Below, in pieces: positions 60,171 to 64,000 of a stretch of 64,000 nt of DNA. Position 1 is the stretch's first letter. Each line of letters starts with the position of its first letter. The DNA is from Conexibacter sp. SYSU D00693 (GTDB lineage Bacteria > Actinomycetota > Thermoleophilia > Solirubrobacterales > Solirubrobacteraceae). The notes beneath the pieces are model-generated. The model had not been told where the DNA came from, ran no database searches, and was given only the letters and a program-made list of their open reading frames with translations. Made by a program: the position numbers and the translations under genes. The DNA is taken from NCBI RefSeq assembly GCF_017084525.1, contig NZ_CP070950.1, positions 682,001 through 746,000 of the forward strand, given 5' to 3'.

Positions 60171-60508
60171 ACCAGCGGCATCTCGCCGATCGGCCGCTCG
60201 CGCTCCTCGAGGCGGTCGAGGCGCAACGCGTCGCCGCGGGTGTCGCGGACGGTGAAGCGCAGGTGCGAGCCCTGGCGGGCACAGCCGACCACCACCACGG
60301 TGCTGCCGGGGACCTGGTCGCCCAGGACGGTCGCCCCGCGCGTGGCGGCCGGCGCGTTGGCGACGACCATCGGCGCCAGCACCGGACGTCCCTCGTGGGG
60401 GACGGCGACCGCGACGAACGCGGGGTTGCCGCTGTCGAGCAGGAGCGGGCGAGCGGCGTCCAGCGCGCGCTCCGCGGTGCGATCCGGGGTGGGGAGGTGG
60501 GAGCTCAC
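60167..60508 (-). CDS. Hypothetical protein
   Basis: A 113-residue soluble protein of mostly beta character (AFVAVAVPHEGRPVLAPM, GSTVVVVGCARQGSHLRFTV). No family recognised. GTG 60508 is preceded directly by AGGAG. The frame is open upstream to 60757 but without matching composition. It shares CTAG with the convergent gene. Confidence 0.55.
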   Translation of the reverse strand: MSSHLPTPDRTAERALDAARPLLLDSGNPAFVAVAVPHEGRPVLAPMVVANAPAATRGATVLGDQVPGSTVVVVGCARQGSHLRFTVRDTRGDALRLDRLEERERPIGEMPLV

Positions 60509-60566
60509 CTCCTGGTGATCGGCCCGGATCCCGGTGCGCCTGAGTCCGAAATGATCAGGACAGCGC

Positions 60567-61589
60567 TCAGCGGATGGAGCGCCGGCTGAGCTCGAGCGCC
60601 TGACCGGCGTCCTCGCGGGTGACGAACCGCGGCCCCGTCGGCAGGACGCCCTCCTGCGCCGGGAACAGGCCGTAGCGCGCGCGCTGGGCGAGCAGGACGA
60701 TCGGCAGGTAGCCCTGGAGGTAGGCCTGCTGGTCGACGGCGAAGGCCATCTGACCACGCTGGACGAGGCCCAGGACGTCGGGCCCGAGGTCGAACGTCCC
60801 GACCTCCACGTCGCTTCCCGACGCCTTGACCGCCTCGGCGGCGGCGATGCCGGAGGTCGCGTTCATCGCCAGGACGCCGTCGGCCCGGCGGGTGCGGATC
60901 GCCGTGCGGATGTCGTCGTCGGCCGTGGGCGCCTGGTCGTCGACCGGCACGACGAACGACCGCCCGCCGGCCTCGCGCATCGCCTGCGCCAGGCCGCGAC
61001 AGCGGGCGTCGAGCCCGAGGTTGCCGACCTGCTGGTTGACGCACAGCGCGCGGCGCACCCCGGACCTCGCGAGGCGGCGACCGGCCAGGAGGCCGGCACG
61101 GTCCTCGGGCTGGCCCACGTGGACCAGGACGCCGAGCTTGCGCGCGTCGTCGCTGCCGGAGTTGATGGTGACCGTCGGGATGCCCTCGCGCACGGCGCGG
61201 CGGATGGCCGGGCCGACGCCGGTCTCGGGCAGCGAGACCACCAGCGCGTCGGGCCGGCTGCGGACCGCCTGGTCGACGAGCGCGACCATCCGCGGCAGCG
61301 AGTACGTGTCGGGCGCGCGGTAGTCGACCTGGACGTCCATCTGGCGGGCCGCCGACTCGACGCCGTTGCGCACGATCGCCCAGAACGGGCTCGACGCCTG
61401 CCCGTGGGTGACGACCGCGATGCGCACGGTGCCCTGCGGCAGGCCGCCCTGGCCCGAGCCGGGCGACGGCCGGTCGTTGGTCGCGACGACGAGCGGCTCC
61501 TCGTCGACCTCGCTGCTGCCGTCCCCGCAGCCCGCGAGCGCGCAGACGAGCGCCAGCGGCGCGGCGAGACGGACGAGGCGAGCCCACAC
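60567..61589 (-). CDS. Sugar-type ABC substrate-binding lipoprotein (orphan)
   Basis: A 340-residue periplasmic-binding-protein family 1 type lipoprotein. The lipobox is ALAGCGD near residue 20, followed by a linker. RIAVVTHGQASSPFWAIVRNGVE and GIPTVTINSGSDD are typical of ribose-type binding proteins. No permease or ATPase gene is adjacent. GTG 61589 is fixed by TACGCT (61602-61597) 7 nt upstream. Confidence 0.85.
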   Translation of the reverse strand: MWARLVRLAAPLALVCALAGCGDGSSEVDEEPLVVATNDRPSPGSGQGGLPQGTVRIAVVTHGQASSPFWAIVRNGVESAARQMDVQVDYRAPDTYSLPRMVALVDQAVRSRPDALVVSLPETGVGPAIRRAVREGIPTVTINSGSDDARKLGVLVHVGQPEDRAGLLAGRRLARSGVRRALCVNQQVGNLGLDARCRGLAQAMREAGGRSFVVPVDDQAPTADDDIRTAIRTRRADGVLAMNATSGIAAAEAVKASGSDVEVGTFDLGPDVLGLVQRGQMAFAVDQQAYLQGYLPIVLLAQRARYGLFPAQEGVLPTGPRFVTREDAGQALELSRRSIR

Positions 61590-61596
61590 GCGGCGC

Positions 61597-61629
61597 AGCG
61601 TAAGCCGCCGGCGGGACGCGCGCTACGGT
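61597..61629. promoter_or_regulatory. Divergent leaderless promoters
   Basis: TACGCT (minus, 61602-61597) and TACGGT (plus, 61624-61629) each lie 7 nt before a GTG start. Both genes lack ribosome binding sites. The whole control region spans 47 bp. Confidence 0.55.
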
Positions 61630-61636
61630 CGCGTGC

Positions 61637-62077
61637 GTGGCGACCGTGTGGACCATCGGCTACGAACGGCTGCTGCCCGGCGCCCTGGTGGCCGAGCTCG
61701 AGGCCGCGGGCGTGCAGCGGCTCATCGACGTGCGCTTCCGGCCGCAGTCGCGCCGGCCGGGCATGTCCAAGACGCGACTCGGCCAGCTCCTGGGCGAGCA
61801 CGGCATCGCCTACGAGCACCGCCGCGCGCTCGGCACGCCGCCCGACCTGCGCCACCTCTACAAGACCGGCAAGGTCGCGGAGGGCGCCGCCGCGTTCGAG
61901 CGCCACGTCGAGGCGACGGCCGACGACGAGCTCGACGCGCTGGCGCAGGAGCTGGCCGGCGACGGGCCGCGCACGGCGCTCATGTGCCTCGAGGAGGACC
62001 CGGCGTGCTGCCACCGCCGGGTGCTCGCCGACGCGCTCGCGCGCCGGCTGCCCGGCCTGCGCGTCGTCGACCTCTAG
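61637..62077 (+). CDS. DUF488-family protein
   Basis: A 146-residue protein of DUF488. WTIGYERLLPGALVAELEAAGVQ, IDVRFRPQSRRPGMSKTRL and the cysteine-rich LMCLEEDPACCHRRVLAD are the family hallmarks. GTG 61637 is fixed by the promoter spacing. Biochemical role unknown. It shares CTAG with the convergent small gene. Confidence 0.87.
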   Translation: MATVWTIGYERLLPGALVAELEAAGVQRLIDVRFRPQSRRPGMSKTRLGQLLGEHGIAYEHRRALGTPPDLRHLYKTGKVAEGAAAFERHVEATADDELDALAQELAGDGPRTALMCLEEDPACCHRRVLADALARRLPGLRVVDL

Positions 62078-62289
62078 GCGCCCAGCGGGCGCATCCGCAG
62101 GAAGCGCGGGCCACGCAGGCGCGGCTTGTCGGCGCGCTTCGGTGCGCCGTCGGGGCGGGGCGCGAACGGCACCACGTCGGCGTCAGGGCCGCCCTCGGGG
62201 CCGTCGCGCTCCGTGGTGAGCAGGTCGAACAGGAGGTCGGCCGCCCGCAGCTCATCGGGGGTCAGGGGCGGGGTGGGACGGTCCTCCAT
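62074..62289 (-). CDS. Small hypothetical protein
   Basis: A 71-residue basic protein with a short helix ([16 protein letters not shown]) and a Pro/Arg tail. ATG 62289 is a guess; the frame is open to 62394. Its stop is locked with the DUF488 stop in CTAG, which supports its being real. Confidence 0.5.
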   Translation of the reverse strand: MEDRPTPPLTPDELRAADLLFDLLTTERDGPEGGPDADVVPFAPRPDGAPKRADKPRLRGPRFLRMRPLGA

Positions 62290-62404
62290 GTGCTCTAGGT
62301 GGTCGGGCGGTCGGGCCCGGCCTTTGACCGGACGGGCGTCCAAGACCCGACACATGTCCGGGTTTCGAACGCCGACGTCCGGCTCGCACGCCAAGATCGG
62401 GCTG

Positions 62405-62686
62405 GTGCCGGAGCCCCCAGCGCCCGTCGTCTACCTCCTGTGGTGCCGCGCCGACGACTCGCTGTACTGCGGCTGGACGACCGACCTCGAGCGCCGGGTG
62501 GCCGCCCACGCCGCGGGCAAGGGCGCCCGCTACACCCGCTCCCGGCTGCCGGTCGAGCTCGCGGCGTGGTGGCCGGTGCAGGACATGCGCGCCGCCCTGC
62601 GCGAGGAGGCACGGATCAAGGCGCTGTCGCGGGCCGAGAAGCTCGCGCTCGTGGCCGAGCACGCGGCGGCCCGGGTGGACGCATGA
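62405..62686 (+). CDS. GIY-YIG nuclease (UPF0213/YhbQ-like)
   Basis: A 93-residue single GIY-YIG domain. [18 protein letters not shown] carries the motif in the diverged form VYLL...LYCGWT, followed by the Arg-containing helix [19 protein letters not shown]. The acidic metal ligand is expected in [14 protein letters not shown] 62405 begins the domain. The 115 bp upstream (62290-62404) show no other gene. The stop overlaps the next ATG. Confidence 0.85.
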   Translation: MPEPPAPVVYLLWCRADDSLYCGWTTDLERRVAAHAAGKGARYTRSRLPVELAAWWPVQDMRAALREEARIKALSRAEKLALVAEHAAARVDA

Positions 62687-63135
62687 GCGCGCGCTGGTTC
62701 GCCGAGGACCTGGAGGTCGGGCGCCGCTTCGACCTCGGGGAGCGGACGCTCACGGCCGACGAGGTCAAGGCCTTCGCCCGCGACTGGGACCCGCTGCCCT
62801 TCCACCTCGACGACCGCGCGGCGGCCGAAGGGCCCTTCGGGGAGCTCGTCGCCAGCGGGCTGCACAGCCTCGCCGTCGTGACGCGGCTGGTCGCCGACGC
62901 GGTGGTGCTGCGGACGGCCGTCATCGCCGGGCTCGGCGCGGACGGGCTGCGGATGCGGGCACCGGTGCGCCCGGGCGTCCCGCTGATCGGGACCGCCACC
63001 GTCGCCGAGCAGCGGCTGCGCGACGACGGCCGCGGCGTCATCGCGCTGCGCTGCGAGCTGCGCGACCCGGGTGGCACGCTGCTGCTCGAGCACCTCGTCC
63101 GCTTCCTCGTGCGCCGGCGCCCCGGCGAGGACTGA
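62683..63135 (+). CDS. MaoC-like dehydratase-domain protein
   Basis: A 150-residue hot-dog fold protein. [23 protein letters not shown] holds the hydratase-2 type Asp/His pair, and [16 protein letters not shown] follows as usual. It probably hydrates or dehydrates an acyl-CoA. ATG 62683 overlaps the stop of the GIY-YIG gene (ATGA). Confidence 0.87.
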   Translation: MSARWFAEDLEVGRRFDLGERTLTADEVKAFARDWDPLPFHLDDRAAAEGPFGELVASGLHSLAVVTRLVADAVVLRTAVIAGLGADGLRMRAPVRPGVPLIGTATVAEQRLRDDGRGVIALRCELRDPGGTLLLEHLVRFLVRRRPGED

Positions 63136-63141
63136 CCGGCC

Positions 63142-63846
63142 GTGCTGCTCCTGCTGCCGCCCTCCGAGGGCAAGGCCCGGCCGCCCGCCGGCGATCCGGT
63201 GGACCTCGACGCGCTGGCGTTCGCCGCGGAGCTGGGCGACGTGCGACGCACCGTGCTGCGGGCGATCGGCGGTGGCCTGCTCGAGGCGCCCGCCGCGCCG
63301 GCGGCCGAGGTCTACACGGGTGTGCTGTTCGACCGGCTCGATGCGGGGTCGCTCACCGCGGCGGCGCGGCGCCGTGCGCGGGAGCAGCTGCTCGTCGCCA
63401 GCGGGCTGTGGGGCCTCGTGCGCCTCGACGACCGCATCCCGCACTACAAGCTGCCCATCGGCGAGCAGGTGCCACGCCTGCGCACCGGGCTGGCCGCGCT
63501 GTGGCGACCGGCGGTCGCCGAGGCGCTGGCCTCGCGGGACCGCGACGGCGAGCTCGTGGTCGACTGCCGCTCGGGCTCGTACGCCGCGGTCTGGCGCCCG
63601 CGGGCGGCGGCGCTCGTCGAGGTGCGGGCCTTCCGGGTGCACGCCGACGGCCGGCGGCAGGTCATCACCCACATGGCCAAGGCCTCGCGCGGCGACGTGG
63701 CGCGCGAGCTGCTGCGCACCCGCCGCGCCGTGCGCACGCCGCGCCACGTCGCGCAGGTCGCGGCGGCCGCCGGCATCGAGGCCGAGCTGGTCGCGCCCGC
63801 GCGCGATCGCGGGCCGTGGACGCTCGACGTCCTCGAGGGTGCCTAG
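63142..63846 (+). CDS. yaaA: YaaA-family peroxide stress protein
   Basis: A 234-residue YaaA/DUF328 protein. In E. coli YaaA lowers intracellular free iron under peroxide stress. Hallmarks are LLLPPSEGKARPP at the N-terminus, DDRIPHYKLPIG in the middle, and VITHMAKASRGDVAREL near the C-terminus. It starts at GTG 63142, 6 bp after the MaoC gene, and may be cotranscribed with it. Confidence 0.9.
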   Translation: MLLLLPPSEGKARPPAGDPVDLDALAFAAELGDVRRTVLRAIGGGLLEAPAAPAAEVYTGVLFDRLDAGSLTAAARRRAREQLLVASGLWGLVRLDDRIPHYKLPIGEQVPRLRTGLAALWRPAVAEALASRDRDGELVVDCRSGSYAAVWRPRAAALVEVRAFRVHADGRRQVITHMAKASRGDVARELLRTRRAVRTPRHVAQVAAAAGIEAELVAPARDRGPWTLDVLEGA

Positions 63847-63849
63847 GCC

Positions 63850-64000
63850 CTAGGGCAGGGCCGGAGGCGACAGCCCCTCGGGCTCGGCCGCGAAGGTCTG
63901 GGCCTCAGGCACGCGCGGCTTGCCGGTGGCGGTGGGGCCCTGGTCGCCGGGGGTGCGCGAGGCGGTGGCGATCTGGAACGACGACGGCACGAGCGCGTCG
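63850..64000 (-). CDS. C-terminal end of an unidentified gene, cut by window edge
   Basis: An open minus-strand frame enters from the right edge and stops with TAG at 63852-63850. The 49 visible residues are Pro/Thr/Ala-rich (PSSFQIATASRTPGDQG, then EPEGLSPPALP) and look like a disordered tail. No family can be given. It converges on yaaA, 3 bp away, like other gene ends in this window. Confidence 0.5.
   Translation of the reverse strand, partial: DALVPSSFQIATASRTPGDQGPTATGKPRVPEAQTFAAEPEGLSPPALP

Noticed and set aside
62350-62400. GGGTTTCGAACGCC as a tRNA T-arm
   Set aside because: The flanks do not form a T stem, and no acceptor, D or anticodon arms can be folded on either strand.
1-64000. 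Mobile elements, prophage or CRISPR
   Set aside because: No transposase, integrase, phage gene or regular repeat-spacer array was seen; composition is even except for the short patch near 3680.

Overview
The window is very GC-rich, gene-dense DNA from an actinobacterium. A lineage near Thermoleophilia/Solirubrobacterales is my inference; no rRNA or marker gene settles it. The actinobacterial-type DapD, the MurT/GatD pair, an Rv2578c-type radical SAM protein, GTG starts and a succinylase lysine/DAP pathway all fit. I see no rRNA, tRNA, CRISPR array, insertion sequence, phage gene or replication origin. About 80 protein genes fill the window on both strands, with almost no gap above 300 bp.

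Layout. 1-9.5 kb: MFS exporter, miaB, a Cys-motif protein, a damage-response-like radical SAM gene behind a LexA-type box and split by a +1 frameshift, a secreted glycosidase-like protein, an MscS channel, an SDR, manganese catalase and miaA. 9.5-13.5 kb: diaminopimelate genes dapF-dapD converging on dapE-dapC. 13.5-20 kb: DUF429, VOC, hflX-dut, a secreted hydrolase, a DUF4097-like protein and an orphan substrate-binding lipoprotein. 20-24 kb: a sugar epimerase divergent from a coupled operon of GT2, methyltransferase, molybdopterin oxidoreductase/cytochrome b and a membrane protein. 24-28 kb: lipoprotein, membrane glycosyltransferase-like protein, alcohol dehydrogenase and alpha/beta hydrolase. 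28-32 kb: a coupled lipid kinase-murT-methyltransferase-gatD operon. 32-37.8 kb: cyclophilin lipoprotein, SRAP protein, small membrane proteins and an MFS/TetR pair with three operators. 37.8-45.9 kb: phosphodiester glycosidase, GT4, ABC exporter, secreted esterase, TetR-VOC, CAP protein and cutA. 45.9-51.9 kb: a DrrAB-like ABC operon, a sigma70 factor, a tandem paralogue pair, pdxH, ArsR-SRPBCC and a YCII protein. 52-57.4 kb: subtilisin, PGPGW, MOSC, and a CsbD/coiled-coil stress operon. 57.4-64 kb: small metabolic and housekeeping genes ending with yaaA and a cut gene.

Three genome-scale habits recur. Many genes carry a TANNNT-like -10 hexamer 6-11 nt before an ATG or GTG with no Shine-Dalgarno sequence, which implies widespread leaderless transcription. 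In several cases the TAG stop of one gene is also the first half of the next gene's -10. Ten convergent gene pairs end in one shared CTAG that supplies the stop codon on both strands.

The observations I rate highest are the frameshifted, AT-rich Fe-S motif of the LexA-boxed radical SAM gene; a DapF whose first catalytic cysteine is serine; the interlocked CTAG stops; the GT2/methyltransferase/molybdoenzyme cassette; and a sigma factor with a primary-type region 2 but an altered -35 recognition helix.
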